Source of the DNA: Treponema sp.
GTDB lineage: Bacteria > Spirochaetota > Spirochaetia > Treponematales > Treponemataceae
Assembly (NCBI GenBank): GCA_024693715.1
Contig: JAILKS010000025.1
Span: 95,534-159,533 of the forward strand
Length of the DNA stretch: 64,000 nucleotides
Direction of reading: 5' to 3'
Shown here: positions 45,201 to 55,065 of the stretch, in pieces
Layout: every line of letters begins with the position of its first letter
Numbering within the stretch: the stretch's first letter is position 1
The notes under the pieces: generated by a model
Databases searched by the model: none
Told to the model about the DNA's origin: nothing
Seen by the model: the letters and a program-made list of their open reading frames with translations, nothing else
Program-made: the position numbers and the translations under genes

Positions 45201-47342
45201 ATGTATTTTTTCTCAAAAATTAAAAAAATTCCACTTAGCATTAAACTTGCCGTAATAATAGGGGCAATTGTTATTTTTTCTCTCAGCACTGTTACAATTC
45301 TAAACAGTTACTTTATTTCAAAAGACATAAAAATGACTGCAAAAAATAATAACCTCACAATAAATTCACGCTCTGCATCTTCAGTAAAAAATGAATTATC
45401 CTCAGTACGGTCTAATGTTCTGCAACTTTTAGATTTAATCAACTCAGCTGGTAATAATTCTGCCATTGCAAAGCAGGCAGAACTTTCGTTTTTTGAACGA
45501 AATCAAGATATTGCAGAAATCTTTCTCTTAAACACGGAAGAAAAAACAATGGGGACAACCCTCATCATCCATCTTCTTAACTCACGCTTTTTTACATCAA
45601 ATGAAATAGATCCTGATATTTCCAAAACCTTCCTTCAGGAAATAAATGAAATCATAAAAAACACAATCAACGGTCAGTCTGTAGTTATAAATGCTTCTCC
45701 TTATTACAAGCGTGAATTATTAGCCTTAACTCTTTCTTACAGAGAAAACGGATTAAATCAATGTGCTCTGGTTCTATTCAGCATGGAAAAAATCACTGAT
45801 ATTCTTGGATCAGGCGAAATAAATGAAACGATTATTATAAATGATAATGATGACCTTCTCGTTCATTCTGATTTAGAAAAAGTATTGAGCGGACAAAATC
45901 TGAAAAATCATCCTTTTATTAAAAAAATCAGAAATACAAACCAAAATAATGAAGAAACTTTAGAATTCATTTATGATACAAAGGACGAACGCGGAAAAAC
46001 AAAAAAATATTTTGGTGCATATCAAAAAGTTAACATTGCCGACATATGGGTACTTACTTCAGTTCCAATGGATGTAATTCTTGAGGGTGTTGTAACTACA
46101 AGAAAAAACAATCTTTTTCTGATGGGAATCGTTCTTTTTATTTCATTAATACTCATAATTACATTTACAAGATTTGCAATTTCACGTCCTTTAAGGCATC
46201 TTACAGCGGCAGCAGAAGAAATTCAGAAGGGAAATTTCAATACAGCTATCATAACTGCCCTTGATACAAAACGACGTGATGAAATTGGTGTTTTAAATAA
46301 AAGCACACAAGATGAACAGCAGTTTCTGAACACCTTTGCAAAATTCACCAACCGTGCTGTTGCTAAAGCAATTGCAAGAAAAGAAATAGATTTTGAACCT
46401 CATCTAAAAGACGTAACCATATTCTTCAGTGATATACGAGGCTTTACTGCAATTTCCGACGGCTTTAAAAACAGATTTGGAGAAGAAAGTCCTAAACAGA
46501 TAATCGCATTCTTAAATGATTACATGAGCCGTATGGTAAACTGCATCACTATTTCAGGCGGAACAATAGACAAATTCGAGGGTGATGCAATAATGGCTGT
46601 ATGGGGAATCCTTCGCGATGATGATTTAAGCTATGAACTTTTACCGGAAACAGATATATCAAGGGTAAAAAAAGAAGAGGCTCACAAACTTCATGTTAAA
46701 CAGGATGCTGTAAATGCCATACGAGGAACAATAGCAATGCGTTATGCATTAATGAAATACAATAAGGATGCAGAAGCCTTTACAAAAGCACACCAGAATG
46801 AATCAAAGGCAGAATATAAACCTCACATAAGAATAGGATGCGGATTAAACACAGGACGTGCAACCTGCGGTATCATGGGAAGCGAAGATAAGATGGAATA
46901 TACCGCTATCGGTGACAGCGTAAACTTTGCAAGCCGAACAGAAAGCTCTAATAAACCATGCGGAACTGATATTCTCATCACAGAAGACACTTATAATCTC
47001 CTTAAAAACGACTATATCCGCTGCAAGGAAAATAATTATACAATTCCGGAAGAAAATACTGCCTACGAAATCATTGTAGAAAAAATCCCGGTTGAATTTG
47101 AGGTAAAAGGGAAAGGCTCACAGCATTTTTACGGCGTAGTAAATATGCCGGAATTTAACATAAAAGAATTCTTCGGGACTACAGACAAAAATTTTATACT
47201 TGATAAAGATTGTGCTAAATGTGCAGGTCCTGATGGTCCAAAATCGTTAAAAGAAGTCAGAAAACTTCTAGGCATCCCGAATCCAAATTTTAAAATGGTG
47301 AACTTAAATGAAGAAGAAAACAAAATTCAAGTTAAAAAATAG
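45201..47342 (+). CDS. Membrane class III adenylate/guanylate cyclase
   Basis: 713 aa. A first span (residues 13-35), a periplasmic sensor domain to about 305, a second span, a HAMP-like region (PLRHLTAAAEEIQKGNFN), then a cyclase domain: FSDIRGFTAISDGF (metal Asp), FEGDAIMAVWG, and YTAIGDSVNFASRTE. A 70-residue insert with charged residues follows the second motif. The residues in the third motif resemble adenylyl cyclases. One GGGGACA repeat (45551) encodes GTTLI in the sensor domain. A similar cyclase is followed by an FecR-type gene in Treponema, as I recall. Confidence 0.88.
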   Translation: MYFFSKIKKIPLSIKLAVIIGAIVIFSLSTVTILNSYFISKDIKMTAKNNNLTINSRSASSVKNELSSVRSNVLQLLDLINSAGNNSAIAKQAELSFFERNQDIAEIFLLNTEEKTMGTTLIIHLLNSRFFTSNEIDPDISKTFLQEINEIIKNTINGQSVVINASPYYKRELLALTLSYRENGLNQCALVLFSMEKITDILGSGEINETIIINDNDDLLVHSDLEKVLSGQNLKNHPFIKKIRNTNQNNEETLEFIYDTKDERGKTKKYFGAYQKVNIADIWVLTSVPMDVILEGVVTTRKNNLFLMGIVLFISLILIITFTRFAISRPLRHLTAAAEEIQKGNFNTAIITALDTKRRDEIGVLNKSTQDEQQFLNTFAKFTNRAVAKAIARKEIDFEPHLKDVTIFFSDIRGFTAISDGFKNRFGEESPKQIIAFLNDYMSRMVNCITISGGTIDKFEGDAIMAVWGILRDDDLSYELLPETDISRVKKEEAHKLHVKQDAVNAIRGTIAMRYALMKYNKDAEAFTKAHQNESKAEYKPHIRIGCGLNTGRATCGIMGSEDKMEYTAIGDSVNFASRTESSNKPCGTDILITEDTYNLLKNDYIRCKENNYTIPEENTAYEIIVEKIPVEFEVKGKGSQHFYGVVNMPEFNIKEFFGTTDKNFILDKDCAKCAGPDGPKSLKEVRKLLGIPNPNFKMVNLNEEENKIQVKK

Positions 47343-50079
47343 TTTAACCATTCCCTATTGGATATCAATCGTAATATGCCTCATCGGAGCTTATATATGC
47401 TTACAGTTATTCTGCAACAGTTTTTTTAGGGCACTCACAAAGCAAAATGAATCTCCTATAGCTGAAATCACATTTAAATACAGAACGGCACAACGTAAAT
47501 TTCTTGAAAGAGTTGTTTGGGATCGTCTGAGACAACACTCCCCTATTTATAATGGAGACACAATCAATACAGCTGATTTATCTGAAGCAGAAATAACTTT
47601 CCAGAACGGAACAACTCTGAATCTTGCTGACAACTCAATGGCACAGGTTTTTCTTCATGATGACGGTACTTTCAGTACAGATTTAAAAAATGGATTTGCC
47701 ACAATAGATTCTGCAGAAAATTCTTCAATGCTTCTCACATCCGAGAATATAACATTTAATGTTCAGGGCGGAACAACTATTTCTGCACATAAACCCTTTG
47801 AATCAAATGACATAAGTCTCACAGTTCAAAACGGCATTATTTCACTTTCAGACGGTGAAACTTTGACAGGGGGGACAGCCCTCATCAACTCACAAGGTCT
47901 TTCCTCACAAGGATTAACAGTAATTAAACCTGCTCCTGTACAAAAATTACTCAATTTTACGGCCGGAAAATATGCAGTTGATTTCGAATGGCAGAATTCC
48001 AATGAAAATGAACAATTAATTCTACTGATTTCTTCTGATAAGAACTTTAAAAGCACAATCCAATCAGTAAACTTAAAAAATGCAAATTCAATAACGATGG
48101 ATTTCCAGGCAGGAACATATTACTGGAAACTTTATTTAGAAAGCAATCCATCAAAAGAAAAAACAGGAAAACTTCAGATTCTTCAAACATTAAAACCACA
48201 GCTTTTAACACCCCAAAAGGATTATTCTTATAAATACAGAAAATCCCCTCCTTCAGTTCGATTTATCTGGAGTGAATCAGAAAACGCCTCAGCCTATAAT
48301 ATTGTAATTTCAAAAAACACAGATCTTTCTAATCCGATAATTGTTCAGCGTTCCTCAAATACTTCTGTCCTAATATCAACTCTGGAAAAAGGAACTTACT
48401 ACTGGCAGATTACTCCCTTCTACTCAATTAACAAAACTGGTCTTGAAAACCCGTCAGAAATAAGCACTTTCAAAATTGAACAGAATGATGATTTTAAATC
48501 TCCAGCCCCTTTATCTCCAGGGAAGGACTCCTTTATAAACAAAAACAGCCAGAATATCACCCTTTCCTGGAAAACTGATAATGACGCACAATATTACAAT
48601 CTGATTGTTTCTGATAAGAAAACTCTGAATACCCCTATCATTAACATAAAAACTGAAAATAATTTCTATACGATTCCAAAAGATAAAACGGGAAAACTAA
48701 AGGAAGGTCAATATTTCTGGGCAGTTACCCAGACAGATGCCAGCGGGACAACCTCAGAACGTTCGGAAATCTGTTCTTTTTATGTTTCAAATGGTGAAAT
48801 CGAACAAAGAACAATATTTCCGACGGATAATTATTCTATATGGCAGCCGCTTTTAACCGATATCACTTTTACATGGAAAAATAAACTGCCTTTCAAACAA
48901 TCCCTTCAGATTGCAAAAGATGAGGCCTTCAATAACATTGTTTTTAACAGAGAAGTCATTTCAACCTCATATTCCGGAATAAATCTGAAAAACGGGACTT
49001 ATTTCTGGCGTATTTATGGTGAAAATAATTCTTTTGTAATTAAAACACCTCCAAAACGCCTTAATATTGTAGGAGAACTTGAAGCACCACTTCCTGTTGA
49101 TCCGTCAGCAACAAAAAAATGTGCTGTAAGACCTGACAGTTACTATGAATTCAAATGGGAAGATGCTTCTAATGCAGATTATTATCGCCTTAGAATATTC
49201 AAAAACAATGGGGACAGCCCTCTTTTTGATCAAAACTATATAACGGGGACAACCCTCGCATTAAACATGCAGAATTTCGAAGAAGGAACATACGAATACG
49301 ACCTTCAGGGCTTCTGCTATGAATCAGAATCATCATCACGAAGAAACAGCACCCTTGGAAAAAGCAGCTTTATGCTAAAAAAAATAAAACCCGTTGAACT
49401 GGTAAGCCCAGCAAACGGTGCTGTAATTGACGGATGGACTGCAATAGAAAAACCTTTAGAAATTACATGGCGTTCACCGGAAAGTTTTTCAGATGCTGAA
49501 TTAATTCTTACTAAAAAAACATCCTCTGGAAAACGAACAGCATCAGATGACGTCAGAACATTCAAAATTACAGGAACAAAGTTTAAACTTCCTGTCTTAT
49601 CTTCAGGTGAATATGAATGGACTATAAAAGCATCTACCTGGGATGATTTTGATATTTCAGCTTCTTCATCAAGAACTTTCAGAATAGAAAAAATCAAGCC
49701 TTTTGATGCACCATCTTCAGCAGAAACAGATGGCGGAAATCTGTTTGATGCAGCATACTTACGAAAATCACCTGTAATAAAATTCAAGTGGGACAGCGTA
49801 CAAAGGGCAAATGCATATGTTCTTTCAATCTATAAGGGAAGAAAACTGATGTCAACGCAGATTCTTCATGGAAATAATAATACATCTTATGAATTCAAGG
49901 ATATGATTTCTCTGTCAAAGGGAGAATTTATCTGGAAAGTAAAGGCTGTAATTCTTGGCGATGATAAAAAAGAAATAATCATAGACGGAAACGAAAGTGA
50001 AAATTCCTTTACAATTGACTATTCATTAAGTACAACCGGTGCCAAACGCAAAGATACAGGAGCTCTCTATGGACAATAA
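47308..50079 (+). CDS. FecR-domain envelope protein
   Basis: 923 aa. An N-terminal membrane span (SIVICLIGAYICLQLFC) is followed by an FecR-like beta domain with GDTINTADLSEAEITFQNGTTLNLADNS, then a series of about five fibronectin-type or Ig-like repeats, each ending in a GTYYWQI or GTYFWRI-type strand. It starts inside the cyclase end (35-base overlap), so the pair is co-translated. Three repeats of the GGGGACA family (47871, 49210, 49245) are read in frame. The extracytoplasmic beta-repeat protein probably contacts the envelope. Confidence 0.75.
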   Translation: MKKKTKFKLKNSLTIPYWISIVICLIGAYICLQLFCNSFFRALTKQNESPIAEITFKYRTAQRKFLERVVWDRLRQHSPIYNGDTINTADLSEAEITFQNGTTLNLADNSMAQVFLHDDGTFSTDLKNGFATIDSAENSSMLLTSENITFNVQGGTTISAHKPFESNDISLTVQNGIISLSDGETLTGGTALINSQGLSSQGLTVIKPAPVQKLLNFTAGKYAVDFEWQNSNENEQLILLISSDKNFKSTIQSVNLKNANSITMDFQAGTYYWKLYLESNPSKEKTGKLQILQTLKPQLLTPQKDYSYKYRKSPPSVRFIWSESENASAYNIVISKNTDLSNPIIVQRSSNTSVLISTLEKGTYYWQITPFYSINKTGLENPSEISTFKIEQNDDFKSPAPLSPGKDSFINKNSQNITLSWKTDNDAQYYNLIVSDKKTLNTPIINIKTENNFYTIPKDKTGKLKEGQYFWAVTQTDASGTTSERSEICSFYVSNGEIEQRTIFPTDNYSIWQPLLTDITFTWKNKLPFKQSLQIAKDEAFNNIVFNREVISTSYSGINLKNGTYFWRIYGENNSFVIKTPPKRLNIVGELEAPLPVDPSATKKCAVRPDSYYEFKWEDASNADYYRLRIFKNNGDSPLFDQNYITGTTLALNMQNFEEGTYEYDLQGFCYESESSSRRNSTLGKSSFMLKKIKPVELVSPANGAVIDGWTAIEKPLEITWRSPESFSDAELILTKKTSSGKRTASDDVRTFKITGTKFKLPVLSSGEYEWTIKASTWDDFDISASSSRTFRIEKIKPFDAPSSAETDGGNLFDAAYLRKSPVIKFKWDSVQRANAYVLSIYKGRKLMSTQILHGNNNTSYEFKDMISLSKGEFIWKVKAVILGDDKKEIIIDGNESENSFTIDYSLSTTGAKRKDTGALYGQ

Positions 50080-51370
50080 AAAAACGTTTTCTGCACTTTT
50101 GATTCTATCCTCAGTTTTTTTGATGCCTTTGAATATTTATCCACAAGAGGCGGAAGAACCTGCGCAAATCGTTCTAAGCGAAATCCAGTCTGAAAATGCA
50201 GCAGAAAATAAAATCAAACAGCCGTTCAGTTGGGAAAACATGGGTGATGTACTCAAATACGAAATTCTGATTGAACGCTATGATGAAAAAACGCAATCAT
50301 ATGTACAGCATTTTTTCCACGAAACTACTCCGGAAGAAACAGAGGCCTGTCTGATTTACATCAATCCTATCCTTCCACCGGGAAATTATCGTTCACAAAT
50401 TAAAGTATTCAATATCCTTGGCATACTTGAAGAAGATTTAACCGCTTATGATAACTTTACAGTTCGAAGGGCCTATAATCCTGAAGTTACTAATGTAAAT
50501 TATCCTCTTTATATGATATCTGCCCTTTATCTTGATGATATAGATAATGACGGAATAATAGAAGTTACAGGTAAAAATCTGTTTATAAGTGATGAGACGA
50601 ACCAGTCGCTCGAATTTACAAATTATTATCTTAAAAATGAAAAGCGTATTATTTATCCGGAAAAAATCATCGACCATGATGATAAGAATAATAAAAAAAT
50701 CACTCTTCAGTTTAATATGAAGGAGCTGGAAAGTGGAGAATATCATCTCATAGCACAAGATGCAAGCGGTCTTCATTCTGAAGAAAATCCGGAATCTCAT
50801 TTTACGATAAAATTTAAGAAATTAATTGATTTTGATGTTGAAGCTGGATATGTCTGTCCGATAATTCTGCACAATACAGAGAATATTGTAACAGATCAGC
50901 TAGGCTCCCCTGCTTTACCATTAAGTGCCCAGATAAAGCTTACCTTCATTCCATTTAAACACAGCTGGGGATATCTTGGATTTGCATCAAGTACCTTTTT
51001 CAGCCATTTTGAATATGAAAAAAATAAAACAATTTTTAACGGAAATATAATAAATTCAAATTTCCTTGTAGTATATCAGACTGCCATGCTTAAAAGAAGA
51101 TTATTTCTTGATTTTCATGCAGGAGCCGGTATTATTCTGTTCAATAATCTGCTTTTTTCTGCAAATATTCCGGATATAGGAATTGTACCGTACAGGGAAA
51201 CCCTGAATACCTTAAGTCTCTCTTTTACAGCCGGTGCAAGTGCAATGTATTACTTTAATAAAAGATTTTATTGCGAAGCCGGACTGGATTATGTTTTTGT
51301 GAACAATAATAAAGGATCTTTAATAATAGGATTTTTACTACCATCATTAGGAGCCGGCTGGCAATTTTAA
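50069..51370 (+). CDS. Outer-membrane-type protein with signal peptide
   Basis: 433 aa from the ATG at 50069 (MDNKKTFSALLILSSVFLMPLNIYPQ), 11 bp inside the end of the previous gene. After the signal peptide come beta-rich domains, and a C-terminal half with alternating aromatic strands (FLLPSLGAGWQF at the end), typical of a beta-barrel that ends with Phe. Third gene of the cyclase operon. Confidence 0.65.
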   Translation: MDNKKTFSALLILSSVFLMPLNIYPQEAEEPAQIVLSEIQSENAAENKIKQPFSWENMGDVLKYEILIERYDEKTQSYVQHFFHETTPEETEACLIYINPILPPGNYRSQIKVFNILGILEEDLTAYDNFTVRRAYNPEVTNVNYPLYMISALYLDDIDNDGIIEVTGKNLFISDETNQSLEFTNYYLKNEKRIIYPEKIIDHDDKNNKKITLQFNMKELESGEYHLIAQDASGLHSEENPESHFTIKFKKLIDFDVEAGYVCPIILHNTENIVTDQLGSPALPLSAQIKLTFIPFKHSWGYLGFASSTFFSHFEYEKNKTIFNGNIINSNFLVVYQTAMLKRRLFLDFHAGAGIILFNNLLFSANIPDIGIVPYRETLNTLSLSFTAGASAMYYFNKRFYCEAGLDYVFVNNNKGSLIIGFLLPSLGAGWQF

Positions 51371-51474
51371 CAACGGGGACAACCCTCATGAACCTCATGA
51401 ACGACTGCTGAACAATGGGGACAACCTTCGATGTTTCAAACAAATGTAAATCCCTGTAATTCCATTTTTTTTAC

Positions 51475-52935
51475 TTAAATATTCTCTTTATTAATAAAAT
51501 CAAGTCTTTTCAGTCTGTCTTTGTCAGGAGTAATGCAAAGATTCTTTTCTTGAGTCGGCAGGACTGTCCCCTTTGGTGCATATTTTGCCCTTCGAAGATA
51601 TTTTACATGTGTGTAATATAAATCAACCTTAGTATTATTCCGTGCCTTTGAAAAATAAACAGCAAGATTCCCTGCATAAAGAAGAACATCAAGGGGGACA
51701 GTCTTCCCCTTTTTTGATTTAATGAACACATAACCGCCATGATAATCCCGAACATGAAGCCATAAATCTTCACCGCGAACAAAATGACGCAAAAGTTCAT
51801 CATTTTCATTAGCATCACGTCCGACATACAAAAGCCATCCATCGATAATATATTCAAGTCCAGGATGAGTTTTTTTAAGCTTCTGCTTAGGCGTCGAATT
51901 TTTTCTGAAAAGCTGTTCAATTTTGATAGGATTTTGTTCCTTCAGCATCTGTTCATAAGATTCCTGAAGTTTCTGAAGCTGTGCTTTTGCGATTTCTATA
52001 TCATGTTTCAGTTCTTCTTTACCACTAATAGCCTTTTTATATTTTTTATAATAATCATTTGCATTTTCCTGAGGAGATTTATCTGAATCTACCTTAATTC
52101 TAATCTGTTTACCTGTTTCATAATCTTCACATTCCAAAAATGGTGAATTTTTTACAATCTGATGCCCATAAGAAAGAATTAAATCCCCTTGATGCTTATA
52201 AAATGAAGCATTTTCAAAAGAAATTAGTTTTTCTTCAAGATTTTTTAATGCTACCAGACGTTTTGAATGATTTATCGCATACCATTTTTCAACTTTTTGA
52301 ATCAACGAATCGCGGCTAAGATTACTTGCATATTCAGAATACCAGTAATCAATAAATTCATTAAAAGTTGAACAAGGGGGACAACCCTCGTTGTTGACAA
52401 GGGGGACAGCCCTCCACTCTCTAACATTAAATTTTTCATTGTTTTTTATATCTTTTACTTCCGGAAGAACATATTTTTGTCCTTTTATTTCATTCTGTTT
52501 AGGACGACGATACATTGATTCAAGAATCACATCATTTTCATCACACAATAAAATATTTGCAGCGTTATTCCACAATTTTATATACATATTATATTTTATC
52601 TTTTGTTCTGTTTCTGAATCTGTGTGTAACAACTGCATCTTTATTACACGTTCAAGACCAATTTGTTCTGCACTTTCAATTCTGCTTCCCTTTACATGTG
52701 ATTTCAGGTACTCCATAAATCTCAGGGGAGTGCTGTTTTTCGTGATTTTTTTATTTGTCTGATTAATTCTGACAGAATTCTGCGCTGTACAGATAATTAC
52801 AGTTTTTGCAGTTGAATTTTTGTAAGTATAAAGACAAAGCATATCATAACCGGGCTGAATAATATCCTGTATATATGCTCCATCCAGAGAAAGTTCTTCA
52901 AGAATCAAATTAATTTCATTACAGTTTAAGCTCAA
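51475..52935 (-). CDS. NFACT/RqcH-like ribosome-quality-control protein
   Basis: 486 aa. The NFACT-N region is followed by a coiled coil (residues about 225-330) and the NFACT-R domain with DLWLHVRDYHGGYVFIKSKKGK near the end, the signature of the family. RqcH binds stalled 50S subunits and recruits tRNA-Ala to tag nascent chains. It lacks the extra N-terminal length of some homologues. Four GGGGACA repeats (51561, 51695, 52377, 52402) lie in its coding region. Confidence 0.82.
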   Translation of the reverse strand: MSLNCNEINLILEELSLDGAYIQDIIQPGYDMLCLYTYKNSTAKTVIICTAQNSVRINQTNKKITKNSTPLRFMEYLKSHVKGSRIESAEQIGLERVIKMQLLHTDSETEQKIKYNMYIKLWNNAANILLCDENDVILESMYRRPKQNEIKGQKYVLPEVKDIKNNEKFNVREWRAVPLVNNEGCPPCSTFNEFIDYWYSEYASNLSRDSLIQKVEKWYAINHSKRLVALKNLEEKLISFENASFYKHQGDLILSYGHQIVKNSPFLECEDYETGKQIRIKVDSDKSPQENANDYYKKYKKAISGKEELKHDIEIAKAQLQKLQESYEQMLKEQNPIKIEQLFRKNSTPKQKLKKTHPGLEYIIDGWLLYVGRDANENDELLRHFVRGEDLWLHVRDYHGGYVFIKSKKGKTVPLDVLLYAGNLAVYFSKARNNTKVDLYYTHVKYLRRAKYAPKGTVLPTQEKNLCITPDKDRLKRLDFINKENI

Positions 52936-54358
52936 AAAAGTCTACTCCATTTTTATAACAAATATTCTTTATCATTTCGCCAAGCTGATGTTCATCCCAG
53001 GGAAATTCCCCGCTTTCAACAAGATTTCCCGCAAAATTACATAAAATCCGTCGGAAATATTCATGCCTTGGATAAGATAAAAAACTTCTTGAATCTGTAA
53101 GCATTCCGACATATTTTCCAAGCACAAAACTTCTTGCATATACACGAAGCTGCTGTTCAATTCCATCCTTGTGATCACAAAACCACCATGCCGGACCTGC
53201 CTGACAGTTTCTGAAATTAGCAGCCATAGAAGCAACTGTTTCATTATCTTTAGGATTAAGATTATAAATAATAATTTTAGGATTTCCAGAAAGATTGTCT
53301 TTTTCAGCAACACTGTATATCCCGTCTAAAACAGCTCCTAGCTGAGATGCAAAATTAAAATCATTCAGACTGTCTTCGCCAATATTTTTTCCGGCCTTAG
53401 TTAGCATTAAAGTGTTATTATCGCGCAAAGCTCCAATGTGAATCTGCGTTACAAAACCTTTTTTAGCATAAAGCTTTCCAAGTTCGATTAAAACATAGCC
53501 CTTGTATTTTGCAATTTCTTCTTTTGTAAGTTTTTTACCAATCCAGGCTTTTTCAAAAATATAGTTTACGTCATCATAATTTACAGGAAGGTAAAAATCA
53601 TCTTCCAGAGAATGGTCGCTTACAAGACATCCTGCCTGTTTAAAATAATCCATTCTTTCACCAACTGCAGAAATCATATCAGAAATTGATTTGATTTTTT
53701 GTCCGGTTGTATCCTGTAATTTTGTAATATATTCACTGAAATCAGGAGAGTCTGCATTTAAAACCGCATCTGGCCGGAAGGAAGGAAGAACTTTAAATCC
53801 TGTTTTCAAATCATGGATTTTCTTATGATATTCAAGACTGTCCAAAGGATCATCGGTCGTACAAAGAGCATCAACCTTCATTTTTTTCAATAATTCTTGA
53901 GGATAATAATCAGCTTTTTTCAAAAGTGCATTACATTTATCCCAAATTTCATGAGCATTTTTTTCTGTGACCGGTTCATAAATTCCAAAATATCTTTGAA
54001 GTTCAAGATGACTCCAGTGATAAACAGGATTTCCGATACATCCCTGAAGAGTCTTTACAAATGCAAGATATCTCTCATAATCCTGCTTCTCATCAAGATT
54101 TTTTACAGAGCCATCCTTATTTAAATGTCCCGTAATCAGTTCTTCAGCTATTCCAAAAGCCCTCATCACACGCCATTTATAATGGTCATGATCAAGCCAG
54201 GCATTTGCAAGATTCCCTAGCGGTTTATTTTCGAATATTTCTTTAGGCGAAAGATGATTATGAAAATCAAATATTGGTTCATTTTCTGCGTATTTATGAA
54301 AAAGAGTCTGTGCAGTATTTGTTTCTAATAAAAAGTTTTTACTCAAAAAAGCTGTCAT
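52919..54358 (-). CDS. uxaC: Uronate isomerase (glucuronate isomerase)
   Basis: 479 aa, normal family length. Conserved metal site FDFHNHLSPKEI near the start (H-x-H), later DDPLDSLEYH and HIGALRDNN; the last third has PAWWFCDHKDG and LTDSRSFLSYPRHEYFRRILC, all diagnostic. It converts D-glucuronate to D-fructuronate and galacturonate to tagaturonate in pectin and glucuronide catabolism. It overlaps the end of the NFACT gene by 17 bases. Confidence 0.95.
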   Translation of the reverse strand: MTAFLSKNFLLETNTAQTLFHKYAENEPIFDFHNHLSPKEIFENKPLGNLANAWLDHDHYKWRVMRAFGIAEELITGHLNKDGSVKNLDEKQDYERYLAFVKTLQGCIGNPVYHWSHLELQRYFGIYEPVTEKNAHEIWDKCNALLKKADYYPQELLKKMKVDALCTTDDPLDSLEYHKKIHDLKTGFKVLPSFRPDAVLNADSPDFSEYITKLQDTTGQKIKSISDMISAVGERMDYFKQAGCLVSDHSLEDDFYLPVNYDDVNYIFEKAWIGKKLTKEEIAKYKGYVLIELGKLYAKKGFVTQIHIGALRDNNTLMLTKAGKNIGEDSLNDFNFASQLGAVLDGIYSVAEKDNLSGNPKIIIYNLNPKDNETVASMAANFRNCQAGPAWWFCDHKDGIEQQLRVYARSFVLGKYVGMLTDSRSFLSYPRHEYFRRILCNFAGNLVESGEFPWDEHQLGEMIKNICYKNGVDFFELKL

Positions 54359-54378
54359 AAAGGCAGAATATCAGTTCT

Positions 54379-55065
54379 TTATATTTTTTTCAATAATTGC
54401 ATTTTTCTGTTCAAGGCGAGTAAAGAAAAAGCAAATAAACATGTAATCCCAATAATAACTGGAACTGCAATCCATGCTGCTTGTAATCCCCCGTCTAAGA
54501 AACCATACAAGTCATAATCATGGGAAGTTTTATTATTTTCAAGATGTAATAATATATTTGAAACATAATATACAGCATATAAAAGCATTGGAATTATTCC
54601 AGTTATGCTCATGCGCATTGGAACTATTTCTGATTTATCAAAAAAAACAAATGTTGTTATACATAAAAGAGGTGTAATAAGATGCATAAAAAAACTTGCA
54701 TTCATGAACAGTGGTTTAAATCCGATTTCTGAATGAGGTCCAAGAAAGAATACCGTAACCATCATTGTAAGTGTAACGGCAGTTGTCGCTGCAAGTTTCG
54801 CTAAAAATATAATCCTTGTAAATTTCTTCTCATCAGCCTGATTCTTAAGATAATAAATCAAATATATCAAAGACATTAAGGCTGCAAAAATATTTGAATC
54901 AACAGTAAAATATTTAAAAATTTTAAAATGCGGCGCATTATCTTCAAATCCTAAATGCCCCATAAACTCAAAACTGGTAAATATAGCAAATGTAGCAAAA
55001 ACTGTAATTATAAAAATCAATAAATTTAAAATTAAAGAAATTTTTATACGGATATCTTTCTTCAT
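54379..55065 (-). CDS. Six-span membrane protein
   Basis: 228 aa with six hydrophobic spans. The motif HFKIFKYFTVDSNIFAALMSLIYLI resembles the F.yFTn.sNi.......l pattern of Pr6Pr-type membrane proteins. Between uxaC and the fructuronate reductase; four-base overlap with the latter. A transport role for uronates is not supported by sequence. Confidence 0.55.
   Translation of the reverse strand: MKKDIRIKISLILNLLIFIITVFATFAIFTSFEFMGHLGFEDNAPHFKIFKYFTVDSNIFAALMSLIYLIYYLKNQADEKKFTRIIFLAKLAATTAVTLTMMVTVFFLGPHSEIGFKPLFMNASFFMHLITPLLCITTFVFFDKSEIVPMRMSITGIIPMLLYAVYYVSNILLHLENNKTSHDYDLYGFLDGGLQAAWIAVPVIIGITCLFAFSLLALNRKMQLLKKI

Larger units (their letters stand above)
45083..52414. repeat. Dispersed GGGGACAgcCCTC repeat family, 11 copies
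   Basis: Copies at 45083, 45551, 47871, 49210, 49245, 51375, 51417 (CCTTC), 51561-51571 (reverse, GGACTGTCCCC), 51695, 52377 and 52402. The unit is GGGGACA(G/A)(C/T)CCTC. At least five lie inside coding sequence in frame, adding GTTL, GDSPL or GGTAL. None was seen in the prophage. The adjacent transposase remnant is of the type that moves REP sequences. Confidence 0.85.
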
